Assembly (NCBI GenBank): GCA_905182995.1
Contig: CAJJDP010000120.1
Coordinates: forward strand, 1-64,000
Length of the DNA: 64,000 nucleotides
Direction: 5' to 3'
Origin: Paramecium octaurelia
Lineage: Eukaryota > Ciliophora > Oligohymenophorea > Peniculida > Parameciidae
Shown here in pieces: positions 48,102-60,318 of the stretch. The translations under genes and the position numbers were made by a program. Under the pieces are notes generated by a model. The model worked only from the letters and a program-made list of their open reading frames with translations, was not told where the DNA came from and made no database searches. Positions within the stretch are counted from its first letter, which is position 1; every line of letters starts with the position of its first letter.

Positions 48102-51100
48102 TCATCTGAAGTCCAAATCATTTCGACTAAACCTGGAAAGAGAAATGCCTTGGAGAACTTAAATTTGAGTTCCAAATTGAGGTTTCTTCTAGAACAATCC
48201 AATAATATCATCAGCCTAGGTGCTTCTCTTACTGCCCCTCCTTAGCTTAATGGCCTTGTTTAGTGGATGAACAGATTTTTTATCCATGGGTGGATCATCT
48301 CTAAAATAATGGCATTATATATAAGGATTACATTAATTTGAGTTTTCTTTTTATCCTCGATATCTTTGCAATGGCTAGTGAGTTGAATGTATAAAATGAA
48401 AATTAATGAAAATAATATCTTCTTTTTTCAAGATTCTTCAATATAACCTTCATGGTTCTTGCAACAACCACTTTGGCATTATTCCAACTGAAATAGTGAG
48501 AAAAGTTCTTTAATACTTCAAAATCCTCCAATTCCATAGATACAGCCTATCTCTCGAAAACTGGAATTGAAATCTCCTAAGTCGGAGTCTCTTGAACTAA
48601 TTTGGTGGTCTTATGAGTTTTGGCAGTTCTACTTCTGTTGGTTTTGGTTTTGGTGGTTCTCCTTTTTTAATCCCTTCTATCATCCTTCCTATCTATGGAA
48701 TCTCTCTTATGATCAACCGATTGGATGGAAGGAGTGACTGGGATATCACTGAGAGGGTCTTTCATTTTTTACTTTTTTGTCTATGATTTTTCCCTCTCTT
48801 GGTTGATATCCACTTTGGTTTAGGACGAAAAGGGTTTGTAGGATTCCTCTCGTTTCTGTTTTCTAACTAAAGTAATTCTCTTTTTATTCAGTCTTGCTTG
48901 AGTATCAACTTGATTTGGTAGAATGAGCGAATCATTTTTGATGTTGTATCTATTTTCATCTTTCATGGAAGGAGAGACATTCCCAAAACTTGTAGCATTT
49001 AGATCCTAATCGTCAGTCCGTATTCTGTTTTAGAAGGAATCTTAGCCTCCGAATCCAGCAGTTTAGAGTGTTTATTTGACTTGCATGTTTCGTTTCTTAT
49101 TCGGACTTGGACTATCTGCTGAGTCTTCACTTTCCTATATAGGTTATAGATTTTTTGTGTTGTTATTATTGTCGTATTAGGAATAAGACCTATTTTACGA
49201 CTGTTGTCTCGATATTTTGGAGAAGCTCTTGGAGAAGGAGGCTAAAAGGATAGAAGGATCAAAGACTTACAATAATCTTGTTCATTAGGTGATCCATCAT
49301 TTTCTTCATAGGAAACATCCAAATCATCTTCAATGACAGTGATATTGTCAGCTTGAGTTTCTCTGGTCTGAAAATCTCTTATATAAGCAATAGTCTTTTT
49401 CATCTCTAACAAAGTAGCATAATAATTGCGATCAGTCCTTTTCCTCTTGTAAGTGATAGTTCTTTCTTATTGGAACGGAAAGTACTCCTTCTTGATGACT
49501 CTTTCTTTGTCAGGTACATAATGGAGAACTGGACAATCTTTAATTAGATGATTGAACTTTTTGCAGGAATAGCAACTTAATTTGGCTGGCTGGAAGTTTT
49601 CACCTAACAACATGGAATCTCTTACTTCACAAAAGCGTTCCTAAATTACTAAAATAATCATATACCAAGTCAATTTAATTAGTTGATAAAACAATTAATA
49701 AAGATTGTCTGGGGATTTTGTACGCTCTTGAAAAGCCTATACTTTTGGCTGAGGCACATCTGTTGAGTCCTGTAAAAAAGGAGTATTCACCAAAAGATTC
49801 CCCCTTTTCTAAATAGGAAAGGACTCTAGTGTTCCTGCCTTGAGGTTCATCCTGAAATAACACAGACACAGTTCCTTTGGTGATGATATATAGAGAGCAA
49901 TCATCTTGAGTACCTTGGAGTAAAATTTGATCTTCAGGGGAATATCTTACTTCTTCAATTACCAATGACAGTTATCTTAGTGTTTTTTAAGAGAACTTGG
50001 TTAACACTTTGTTTGTCTTCATAACATTTAATCGAATTTCAAAATTCAATTCTTCTTAAAGTGAACTGGACAACTTGGTTGTGATTTGAGAGACTTCCTC
50101 GTCATTGATTTCCTGTTCTTCTTGAAAGATGTAATCATAATAATTTCTTATTCTGGATTGTAATTCGATCTTAATTTAATTTTTAGTCAAATAGGAATTC
50201 AAAAGGTTGGTACTGCGTTTATAAAGCACCTATCTGGAATTTAGATTGCTGAGCATAAGACCAATACTATTAAATGAAAAGGCAAACACACCACATGCTA
50301 AGAACATGCTCAGATTGGCGCACAATCTCTCATAATTATTCTGAGGTGTTAGATCTCCATATCCAACTGTGATCATAGTTTAGACAGACCAATAGAATGC
50401 GTAATTGTATTTAGTAAAAATGTCTTAAGTGGCAACATCATAGGCTTCAAGCCAAGTCTTTCTGAACCCTATTTAATAGAAAGCTACTCCATGCCATAAA
50501 CATGCGAAGAGATGACCAACGTACACTACCATAAATAGGAGTTTAACCAATTCAATTAGATCTTGCACCCATCCTGAGAAGTTGAAAAATCTAGATGATT
50601 ATTTGAATTAATACTCCTCAAGTTTATGTACTCTGGCTTGCAATTTAAATTGTCTACTGCAGTAGTATATTGTGTAGGGTATCAATTGCCATCCGATTTT
50701 CTCATTTGAACTGTCCACATTAAATTATTGGGCAACCAACATTGATGCGAATGAACACTTGATTATAACATATCATTTTACTAAATCGTATATTCCTTAT
50801 GTGTTGACATAATTAATAAAGATTTTGCCTCTCTGTTTGATGATGATCCCTTTTTCAATATAGGATGTGTTGATGACAATGAAGGCATCAACGAGAATGG
50901 AAAATAAGAAATAGTATTCTACCTCTCTCACTGTCAATGTCCCGAATACGACTTATTCGAAGGTGATTCCAAAGGAGATGTTGAAGGGAGTCCAAAAAAA
51001 TATAATGATGATTGTCAAGATGTGAAGCAATTGCCATCCAATGACCAAATAGCTGCTTTAATCAAAGATCGGCACAAACCTAAGCTTCTTGCAGATCTTG

Positions 51101-51628
51101 CCAATCAGATTCTTGTGGACTTTGTGCTTTGAATCGATATATCTTAGATCGTCCAACATGGTATTTTAATAAATGTTGAAATGAGACAATTTCTTTACAT
51201 AGGATTTTTGGAGCATATTCTCAACAAAACGGTTGAAGTAGCTTTTAGCCAAGACAAGTTTAATGAAATTGTTGATGCCTTCCTTCTATGCAATTGCAGT
51301 TGTTTATCCAATTTCCTTGATTTGTTCCTTGTTTTGCGGATTCATCAAGATTTTCTCCTCAAGAATAGAAGTTTTTGGAGAAAACTATATCATTCCTGAA
51401 TTTGGCGATTATGAAGGAGGAATGTGATCGGTTACTTTGTGTAAACTAGACATTGATGGTGGTTTTATAGTATAATCGCCATCTTATAGCGGATCTATTT
51501 TTGTAGCAAATTTGGCAGGTCCCGTGAACTACTTCTTAGTTTGATCCTCTAAGAGAATATGCAAATGACTTACCGAATTAGGAGTGACCACTCCCACTAT
51601 AATCTACTAACAGATCATTTAAACTCAT
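48102..51628 (-). CDS. CNBD-type voltage-gated-like K+ channel with a zinc knuckle
   Basis: About 1,130 residues with five introns (25, 24, 25, 29 and 31 nt). The N-terminal cytoplasmic part (MSLNDLLVDYSGSG) leads to six membrane segments and a pore with filter TMITVGYGDLTP, so K+ selectivity is expected. A C-linker and cyclic-nucleotide-binding-like domain follow (CSLYIITKGTVSVLF, LEKGESFGEYSFFTGLNRCA). Right after it comes a CCHC zinc knuckle, CYSCKKFNHLIKDC (49532-49578), then a 500-residue Ser/Lys/Arg/Gln-rich tail. The architecture resembles EAG/HCN channels, which are numerous in Paramecium. The putative S4 has few positive charges. Cyclic nucleotide binding is not proven. Confidence 0.88.
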
Positions 51629-51638
51629 TAATTAATTT
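51629..51638. promoter_or_regulatory. 10-bp spacer between two divergent start codons
   Basis: The K+ channel ATG (minus, 51628) and the isomerase ATG (plus, 51639) are separated by ten A/T bases. Both promoters and 5' UTRs must overlap the neighbouring coding sequence, or one start is annotated too far upstream. The channel start is supported by an intron directly after its first 18 codons. Confidence 0.6.
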
Positions 51639-52311
51639 ATGTCTTATACACTATACGGATTTGCAATGTCCTCCTGTACCCAGCGTATTAGGAGCATTCT
51701 CAACTACAAGAAGATCCCCTACACCTAAGTTTCAGTGAACTTCCTCAAGAAAGAGCAATTGTCAGAGGAGTATAAAAAAATACATCCCCGTCAAATAATT
51801 CCAGCTCTTATTACTCCAGAAGGACAGACTCTCATTGAGAGTGTGGCCATCGCAGAATACTTAGAGGATGTGCATCCAGAAAAACCAATCTTGCCTAAAA
51901 ATAGGATTCAAAGGGCTCAAGTCAGGTATTTATTTTTGGTACTCACTTTGTAGAGCCATCGCTGAATACATCAACTCATCAATTCAGCCATTCCAACATT
52001 TGGGCATCTAACAATATATCAATTCGCACACGGAAAAGATATTGGAATGGAAAGATCAATGGATTCACTGGAATATGTTGGGTATCAGCAATCTAGAGAA
52101 GAGCATCTCAAGAACAAGAGGCAGATTCAGTGTCGGCGACTAATTAACACTGGCAGACATTATGATCTATTGTCAAGTCGATTCGGCATAGACTAGATTC
52201 GGTTTAGACTTTGGATAATATCATAACATTATGAATATCTACTTCAATGTCAACAATATCAAAGAAATCGAATAATCAAGAGGAATCTATTAAAAAGATT
52301 TCCCTAAATGA
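51639..52311 (+). CDS. Maleylacetoacetate isomerase (GST zeta)
   Basis: About 214 residues with one 28-nt intron near 51926. It is a glutathione-dependent enzyme of tyrosine and phenylalanine breakdown. The zeta-class active-site motif SSC appears as MSSCTQRIRSILNYKKIPY, followed by the thioredoxin-fold HPRQIIPALI and ESVAIAEYLEDVHPEKPILP, and the C-terminal helical domain with GRFSVGDQLTLADIMIYCQV. Length is normal for the family (about 215). Confidence 0.93.
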
Positions 52312-52419
52312 TTATAAGTGATTAATCAAAAATAACAAGTATTATTTTTATATCTACTCTATAAAATTACATATCATTTTTATATTAAACTTGAATTACT
52401 TCATCAATTGAATATAAAA

Positions 52420-52820
52420 TAATATTTAATATTTCCAATTTGAAATTATACCATTACTGCAATTTTGAACTATTATTGGCGTAATCCAAATCCTAAAAGA
52501 GAATTAAATATGCAACACCTAGAACTATTAAAAATACTCCTATTATATTGCATTCCTATTCTGAATGACAGGAAGAGGGATTAAATAGTAAAACATTCAA
52601 CTCCTTTGTCAAACATAAACACGTAAAATTCTTAATACTACCCTTCCATTATTGAAATACCATTCTAAGCAGAATACTGAGATTAATACAGAGGTGTAGT
52701 GATCATTTGCCCATTTTGAAAGGGATATAAGAGTGGATATTGAGTATTTATAAATCTCTGATGGAGTTAGTAAAATAAGAATAATCTCATTTAACAACTT
52801 ACAAGAACAATTGGATTCAT
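52420..52820 (-). CDS. Possible small membrane protein (model unresolved)
   Basis: From MNPIVL at 52820, a GTAAG intron and a possible 25-nt intron near 52680 give protein-like text (NGISIMEGQYQEFYVFMFDK). Another frame encodes a clear transmembrane helix, CNIIGVFLIVLGVAYLILF, near 52500. I could not join the two with legal introns. Something is coded on this strand, but the exon structure and function are unknown. Confidence 0.3.
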
Positions 52821-52987
52821 AATCTCCTTTAAAACAAAGTGAAATTTAGGGGAATCAAAATTCTTTGTAGATAAGCAACCTTGATGCACTTAAATGATGA
52901 CATGATTGAGAAGTGATTACGAGGATAATTTGAAGGGGATCCCTCATCGAAGGATTGTGATCATTATGAAAATTTTATTTATATTAA

Positions 52988-54503
52988 ATGAATATAGAGT
53001 AACAATGTTCTTATGAGGAACAACGAATGCTGAGTTAATATCAATAATGTGTTAGCACTAGTCGTTATGGATCGATTGATGGCATTAAGGAACACTATAT
53101 ATAATTAATAAAAGCTGCTTAGTTAAAAATTAGGTACTTCCTCATAGCAAGTTCGATTTTGCTGCTTCTAACCACTATAACTAGTTTGAGCTGTTTGATT
53201 GATCCAGAAATGTTAGGCATTGAATTAAGTAAATGGTTTTCGCATTTGCTCACTTTGATATTGTATATGGCAATTTATTTGGATTTAAAAAATGCTAACT
53301 CAGAAATTCTGAATGTCCCAAAAGAAAATTTGAAACTGTTGTGTATTACATATGAAAAGAGTGTTTATGAGTTCCTAGAGGAGTTCAAATTTCAGGAGAA
53401 ATTCGATTTGATTAACGTTTTGATGTACAGTTCCTTCATTTGGAGTTTTTGGTTCAGCCAATTCGTATTTATCCTACACTCCAACAGCAAGATATTCCCA
53501 TTGCTAATGATATCCTATGTGTTGCACATGGTTCTATACTTGATGGCTTGGGTATATTCTTGCTTCCGACAAAGTCCAGGGAATTGCGAATGCTCAATCC
53601 TTAAGACTAAAGTTGGATATCAGTACATTAACCTACCAAGTAAATTCCTTAAAAGTAGTCTTAGGGTTGATTGAAACTAAAAGGAATACGTTGAAAATGA
53701 CAATCATATTACTGATGTATTATAAAATAAAATTAGCAGTGATTGCCAGTTTTATTGACTCAGTTGATAGCGAAACAACAATAGTGATCTACCTGTACAT
53801 AATATACTGTGTAACCATGATCATCAAACAGTTCTATCACTTGATTCTACTCAGAATGATAAGAAAAGTCAATTATCGTCACTTAAGTTGCTTTTAAAAT
53901 GCCTACATGTTATACTACAAATTGTTCTTCTACGAATCCTGTGCGAATACCACCTTGAAGGGTGTGGTTTACTTATCTTCATTCGCCTGTGTAATAGTGT
54001 GTTTAATGTTCAATCTCAAAAACTACTTCAAATACATAGAGGAATCAATTTTCAAAATTGAAATTTACTTGGTTAATGATACAATCTGCTTTGTTATGTC
54101 ACTGGTGATTTACGTTTATTATGCCATCAAAAAGTATTCAAATAGAGTTCAATTGAATCATCTAGAATCATATGAATCAGTGTTCGATATGAGGTTTTAC
54201 GACCTAAATGAAATTGTCCAAAACCCCTATTACAATGCATTGAGTAGGTACTTGCAAACAGAACTACAGCAATTGGAAGAGAGGAACCATCGAGAAATAA
54301 TTCGGAAATTGTAATTATCCCCTGATAAATCGATCAATTTGGAAGAGAATGGAGACTGTGTTATTTGCAGAGAAAGATTGCTCTTGGATCAACAACTTGT
54401 GGGATTGTAATGCCATCCTACTCACATTTTCCATAAGGAATGTCTCATCAATTGGGTATTGTTACATACAACCTGTCCCACCTGCAGAACTTAAATTTAA
54501 TGA
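52988..54503 (+). CDS. Multi-pass membrane RING-H2 E3 ubiquitin ligase
   Basis: The N-terminal 45 residues are polar, followed by paired hydrophobic segments (FLIASSILLLLTTITSLSCL, LLMISYVLHMVLYLMAW) and further spans in the second half (YLYIIYCVTMIIKQFY, VVYLSSFACVIVCLMFNL). The C-terminus has a RING-H2 finger, DCVICRERLLLDQQLVGLQC, then HPTHIFHKECLINW and TCPTCR, i.e. C-x2-C...C-x-H-x3-H-x2-C...C-x2-C. About 480 residues in all. A frame change near 53600 needs an intron I could not place, or it is a real frameshift. It converges on the next gene with 30 bp between stops. Confidence 0.75.
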
Positions 54504-54533
54504 CACATATAAAATTTAGTATATTTAATAGAT

Positions 54534-55372
54534 TCAATACTTAGTGAATAGGAACTAGGAAATTAATTACTGTATCTCAAATATAAAAACTGAAAATGGC
54601 TTCTCACTCTTCACAGATTTAGGCACTTGCCTCTCTATGTTATCGAATCCTCCTTAAGCAAATTTGACTGGATGAATCATGTTCTTAAAATTGATCTCTC
54701 CTTCCTTCTCCAATTAATCAATCATATCTGAGAATGATTCCTTAATCTAATTGATAAATGCAATATTTTTACAGGTTTTTTGTATCGAAACAGCATACGA
54801 TCCTTCAACCATTCAGCATTGGAAATGTTGGTGTCTTCCTTAAGAGTATACTTGTTATTTGGAGGACAAAATACCTTCCTGTAATATTAATTACATTACA
54901 TGAGCCTTCATGTCAAAATATCGCGATATTAATACGATTTCTATGTCACAGAGGGTTTGGGTTCCTTCTATTATTCTGTTCTTGGTTGGTTGGTTCTGTG
55001 TCTTCAATTACTCATTTAAGATAAATGAAGCAAAATGATTCTGGGCAGGCTACACATTTCTCATAACATCATCAGGAGTAACAAAAGGAGCAGATGCCCC
55101 AAATTGAAAACTTGGTATTGAAACTCCGGGAGCCAAATGCGACAATTGAATGCTGTCATTATTTTTGATCAATTGAGGGAAGGACTCACCTTAATTACTA
55201 AATTTGGATTCTTACTTGAGTTCCTAACCTGTAGAGGAGGAGGCTGACTCATATAATCCTACACTACTGGTATGTAACAATTGTAAACAAAATAAGTACT
55301 ACTTGGAGTTTGATTTAATTGTGGTACAACATTTTACTCTTTTTATACTTCCTTATTTGTTTCTGATAGCAT
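54534..55372 (-). CDS. Unrecognised protein
   Basis: ATG at 55372 (MLSETNKEVQKEQN), a Pro/Gln-rich N-terminal part (DYMSQPPPLQ), an 18-nt intron near 55225, FPQLIKNNDSIQLSHLAPGV, FGASAPFVTPDDVMRNVQPA, then an unresolved junction near 54880. After that come FCPPNNKYTLKEDTNISNAE, WLKDRMLFRYKKP and, across a 26-nt intron, IKESFSDMIDQLEKEGEINF, ending at a TGA at 54534. No signal peptide or membrane helix. I do not recognise the family. Confidence 0.55.
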
Positions 55373-55522
55373 ATAATAATAAAAAAATTAATTTTGTTCG
55401 ATTAATTAAATGATATTTGCTAGTCAATGATCTCATTTGTGGCGTCAGAGTTAAAACTACAGTAATTTAAGTATAAAATTTAGATTCTGTTAAAATAATC
55501 AATTAGAAACATACAATTTAGA

Positions 55523-56107
55523 TCATTTTAAAAATATCTCTTTCAGATTTTTTTTTATTATTTTAAAACTTTTGTTTATTTGATTGTTGATTTCTTCATT
55601 ATTTTGATCTTAGATCTAGTCCTATTATTGTAGCAACCCAACTAATTTATTTTTGGCCTTCATTTTTTTTTTATTTTGCAAACTATCATCCTTGCTTTGT
55701 ATATCGCATTTTATTTAATTTAAAAACTCCTTCTGATCCTCAATTGTGATTTTCTTTGCTTCCTTCAGCATCTCCGATAATACAATAAGAGCTTTTACTA
55801 TGTTTTTTTTGAATGTTGAGGATGTTATCTTATTGAAAAAACTCTCTACATTTTCGAATAAGAATAAGCCATCAAATTTACCATCTGCTTCATTTTAAAT
55901 TAAGCCTTAAGGTCCAGTTAAATTCCCTATTTCTATCATTATCTTATAAAGAAATTCTCTCTTCGAACTAAAGGACTCGTAAGGAATGGTTTTTTTATTC
56001 ACACCACTATTGCTTGGTTTCTCATTAGGATTATATGCTTTAAAGTATTTGGAATTATTATCGCTTTTTTCAGTGGGTGGGAGAATACGACCTTCTAGAA
56101 ATTTCAT
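55523..56107 (-). CDS. Unrecognised basic protein
   Basis: 194 residues without introns: MKFLEGRILPPTEKSDNNSK, a Lys/Asn-rich part, a helical middle (NIVKALIVLSEMLKEAKKIT) and a Lys/Gln/Asn-rich tail (DQIQDQNNEEINNQINKSF). The same frame is open without ATG upstream into the SDR relic on the other strand, so the start could lie further up across an intron. Function unknown. Confidence 0.5.
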
Positions 56108-56217
56108 TAATTTATTTATGTTTTCAGAGTTTATTAAAGCTTATACTAAATTATGAACTTACTATACATTTTAGGATTACTTGGTTTACTAAAATGCACA
56201 ATTCTGCTATATTTTGT

Positions 56218-56697
56218 ATGAAAATTGTTGAGACCTAGTGCAGATTTAAGAAATATGGAAATGGATCATAGGTATTCATTACAGAAGCATCAGGCGGAAT
56301 AGGAATATAATTAGCAATTAAATTTTCAAAGGAGGGATTTAAAATAATCTTAGTTGCTCTGAGCGCGTTCAAAATTAGAGGCAGTAGAGTAGCAATGGCA
56401 AACGAAATCACTTAATTTATGGACAATATATCACTTGAAAGGCTAATTCAGGAGGTAGGTGAGAGGGTTGTGAGTACAGTAATAAACAATATAGGTGTAG
56501 ATGCTTTCAGTAGTTTCCATGTGATTTCAGATGAAGTTATCTACAAAACCATTAAAGTGAATTGCTTATCAGTGACAATTTTAATTAAAAGGTTTATCCC
56601 CCAACTGTTAAGAGGGAGATCATATATATCTGCAATATTAAAATGTGACTTCTCTGGCAAGGTGAATTCCAACTCCCTTTTTCAATTTATATAATGA
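56218..56697 (+). pseudogene. Truncated short-chain dehydrogenase relic (KAR/17-beta-HSD12-like)
   Basis: A 159-codon ciliate-code frame resembles the N-terminal half of very-long-chain 3-ketoacyl-CoA reductases: CRFKKYG, VFITEASGGIGIQLAIKFSK (canonical VTGASxGIG, first Gly changed to Glu), INNIGVDAF (canonical NNxG), and IKVNCLSVTILIKRFIPQLL. It ends at a TGA before the Ser and Tyr-x3-Lys catalytic region, which I do not find downstream. The dinucleotide motif is damaged and the catalytic half is missing, so it cannot be a working reductase. I infer a host pseudogene. Confidence 0.55.
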
Positions 56698-57359
56698 AAG
56701 TAAATCTTAGAGTGAATTCTTAACATAAACACTCATCTCTTCAGATTGTGCTGATGGACTAATAAAAAGGATAGGTTAGAATATGAATGGCCATTTGAAT
56801 CATAAGATCCAAGCAGAATTATATAAATTAGTACCACCTTGGCTATGTAATTTGGTATTGATAAAGGTAAGATTATGGAATATTAGTTTAGTTCATTGCT
56901 CCTTAAGATAAGAACATCTACAACAAACAATTGAAAGAAAAACAAATGATGATACCTGTGATTAAACTGATTTTTAAATTATTTTCCAATTTGATACTAT
57001 AAGGGTTCTTTTTCCAATAGAATAATAATTTAATATTGATGCCTCTTAATTCAATTTGCATTATAATTCTTGCTTAAATATTTATGAGAATATGATAAGA
57101 GGATTATAAGGATTGACTATTAAATAAAGCATGAGAGTGTAGGTAATTAGTTTATAAATGATTATTCTAATACACTATGATACCATTAAAGGTGCTTCAC
57201 TTAAGACTATATACTGGGAATGATTAATATGGAATGGACGGAGTTGGTATAATTGAATAAACAGGACATATGAATTAATAGGAAAGTAGAGGCGATCTAA
57301 TGTACGAATAGTTATGAAAGGGCCTGAATTAATATGATAATAATAATATAATAATAAAT
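56698..57359. other. No gene recognised; short protein-like stretch near 57177-57320
   Basis: A 47-codon frame from an ATG at about 57177 reads GNDQYGMDGVGIIEQTGHMN and ends at a TGA. It might be an upstream exon of the transporter at 57360, whose N-terminus looks short, but I find no joining intron. The rest is AT-rich with no signal. Confidence 0.35.
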
Positions 57360-58316
57360 ATGAATTAAGAAGTTGATTTGTATATGATTACTATTTTTCA
57401 TATTGACAACAAACTAAAGACTTTGGCTCCGATATTTTACTCGATAATTTTTGTGATTTACTTGGGAAACAATATCATTTTTGGAGAGTTGTTGTTGGGG
57501 TATGAATTATGTTTCAATTCAGGAAGGCTGAACCATTTCAATATGTCACAATCACTTTATGTTGTAGCATTGTGATCAATTATTGCCTAATAAAACTCTG
57601 TTCTCAACATTAGGTCTATGTAAGTCAAGAGATTCATTTAATTGGCTTAGGATTTGCTGTCTTGGTCTTAAGTGCATTGCTTAGTTATAAATATAATGTT
57701 ATGCCATTTTATTCAATCATTCTAATCAAAGGATGGATTGCCCAAGCCATTAATGAAACTCATCTTCTGGGCGAGATATATTAAAAGAAGGAGTTGATAT
57801 GCTTCATTGTACACTTTCAATAGTAATTCCTAGGGTATTTCTGTTGGAGCAATACTCTGCACATTTGAATGGGCCTTTTAATTCTTGGGGTTATTGTTCG
57901 GATGGATTGGAGCAGCATCGATGGTACTAATAGGTCATAATTTAAAAAAAGTCAAGAAAGTAAGAACTCATACAATTACCCAATATGTTATGATATACAC
58001 CATAACAGTGCTTGGATTGTATTATCCAATCCATAAGTTTGGAACTTTCAATATTGAACTCGTAACCTATTCCATTATTAATGGAGTCTTGTTTCCCCTA
58101 TGTTGCACCTTGTTTCTTCATGCTTTTCAAATTGGGTATCCCTCAATGAATTTGGCTATTTTCATGCTCATCAATATGAGTGGTGCTGCCTTACAAATAG
58201 GACATCAATTTGATATGCTCAGCATTGTTGGCATTTGCATTTGTTTAATTTCAGTGTACTGCATAATATTATTTGCTAAGTTCCTACCTTTTGCTCAATC
58301 ACAAGTCTTATATTGA
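57360..58316 (+). CDS. Drug/metabolite-type (SLC35/EamA-like) membrane transporter
   Basis: About 302 residues with introns of 23 nt (near 57500) and 25 nt (near 57808), both needed to keep frame. Eight to ten hydrophobic segments appear, including ISVGAILCTFEWAFQFLGLL and IVGICICLISVYCIILFAKF. ELLLGKAEPFQYV resembles the LGE..S..Q..G linker of the nucleotide-sugar/DMT superfamily. It may be missing an N-terminal helix pair (see the preceding stretch). Substrate unknown. Confidence 0.65.
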
Positions 58317-58459
58317 AGTAGCAGGATTCGAAATAGAGGCAGAAGAAAATCCATATTATGAACTAAATTAATATCATTAGAGAATCTGATAGTAATAATA
58401 GCAAATATTTTCATATTATTTTTATTAATAATTTAAGAAATTTCTTTTATAAAAGTAAA

Positions 58460-59871
58460 ATGGAGATTGAAAAGTCATTTGCCAAATATGCTAATTACAC
58501 AGTCAAGTAGACCCTGGGCAAAGGTGCTCAAGGAAAGTAAATAGACATTATATTTCTTAGAGTTAAATTGGCTTTGGATGGAGATAAGGAAGTAGCATTA
58601 AAATTTGTTTAATTTTCAAAAGAAATCGAAAAAGAGATGTAAATTCACAGAGGATTAAATCACAAAAATTTGATTAAACTATTGAATTTTCATGTGAACG
58701 AAGAATACACAAAAAGAAGTGGCAAGAAGGAACTCAAATCTTGTTTAGTTTATGATTATATGAAGGATGGAGAATTATATGAATACCTATCACAAACTGG
58801 GCCATTCAAAGAAGAAACAGCTCGAACATTATTCCATTAACTTATCGAAGTGCTGTCGTATTTACATGGCTAAGGTCTTGCTCACAGAGATTTAAAACCA
58901 GAAAACATATTATTTAAAGATGGATTGCTCAAAGTATCTGATCTGGGATTTGCTACATTTGTTGGGGGCAATTAAGGAGATGGAGTGCTGGCATCTTTCA
59001 AGGGCACTATTAGTTACATGGCTCCAGAAATATTAGTTAGATAAAAATACGTTGGACAAAGTGTCGATATATTTGCAGCTGGTATTATTTTATATCTAAT
59101 GATGACTGCTCAATTGCCATTCAAACAAGCAAATGCAAAGGATTAATTATATAATCTCATTTGCACAAATCGGTTTGACTAGTTTTGGGCTTACAAAGAG
59201 AAATCTGGAATCCCAAGATTCTCTAATGAACTCAAGACTCTCATTAATTCTATGTTAGCCTTTGATCCACTATAAAGACCCACTCTTTCTGAAATCATTA
59301 GTACTTCTTGGTATCAAGGAGCCACCATTACCAATGAAATAGTTGTTAAATTGCTTAATGCACGTAAATTAAAAATTCAAGCATAATAAGATAAAGAAAA
59401 TTTGTAGAAATTGCTTGACAAGTAAAAAAGATAAGCAGCTAATTAAAATTAACAATGTAAGCATCCGCTTCTAATTTAGTGACTGTTGGAATTGGAAATT
59501 TCAAAAGAGGAGAGGAGGACATCACCATTGATTTAACGCTAAAAAGGGAATTAAAACGATTTAAATAGACAGATGTAATTCTTCCCTTTGAACCTAATCT
59601 CATCTTTGTTAAACTAATTGAAAATATGGACAAATTCGCCAACAAGATTAATTATGTCGATGACAAAAAATATAGAGTATCAATACAATTGTTATATTAG
59701 CTACATTACTGGTTTTTATAAAACAATGAAGAGTTTGAAATGGCTATATAGTTAGTACATGGACCCATAGAATCCACTGTTGGGCTTGATTTTGAATTAA
59801 TCAAAGGAAATGGGTTGGAGTTTTATCAAAAAAAACAATAAGTAGAGGATATGCTGTTATAAATAGAATGA
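58460..59871 (+). CDS. Serine/threonine protein kinase (CAMK-like)
   Basis: About 454 residues with introns of 24 and 23 nt. Kinase landmarks in order: glycine loop LGKGAQGK (split by the first intron), VALKFVQ (catalytic Lys), LAHRDLKPEN (catalytic Asp), VSDLGFAT (DLG in place of DFG, as in several CAMK kinases), SYMAPEIL, VDIFAAGIILYLMMTAQLPF and DPLQRPTL. A helical Gln/Lys-rich linker and about 150 unassigned residues follow (IDLTLKRELKRF, IRFANKINY-like), possibly a regulatory domain like KA1. All catalytic residues are present, so it should be active. Confidence 0.88.
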
Positions 59872-60061
59872 ATATCATATTATAAATATTATTATATGTT
59901 TTGCAAATTAATTGCAAAAGCTGCCACTCAAGTGATCAAATACTAATTTAGAACTTTGATTGCTACAAGCATTATTAAAAACAATCATTTGATGATACAT
60001 AATCTAATAGCCTTTCAATTTGATATCCTGCCTTCCTTACAAGAAGAATAGGAGAAAGAAA

Positions 60062-60318
60062 TCATTGAACTTCTTACCACTGATTGCCGACTTAGACTTT
60101 GTATAAAATGAATATCTATATTTATTTGTTATCCTCCTAATTTGCACATTCGGCAACTTTTCTATAAATTTTATATGGTTTAACAGAAAATTTATTAAAA
60201 AATATTTCAGTGAAATTCTCAGCATCTTCTTTAACCAGATTTTCTTCTCATTTATCCATCTTTTTAATCTTTTTCCAACTATTTCTTTGATTCTCCTTTA
60301 TTCTATACAACTTTACCT
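60062..60318 (-). other. Probable 3' exon of the HMG gene, unjoined
   Basis: The minus strand here has a protein-like frame (ENLVKEDAENFTEIFFNKFS, YKIYRKVAECANQEDNKQ) ending at a TGA at 60062. It has no ATG of its own and follows the acidic/basic tail of the HMG gene. An intron or frameshift near 60270-60330 must connect them. I could not fix it. Confidence 0.35.
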
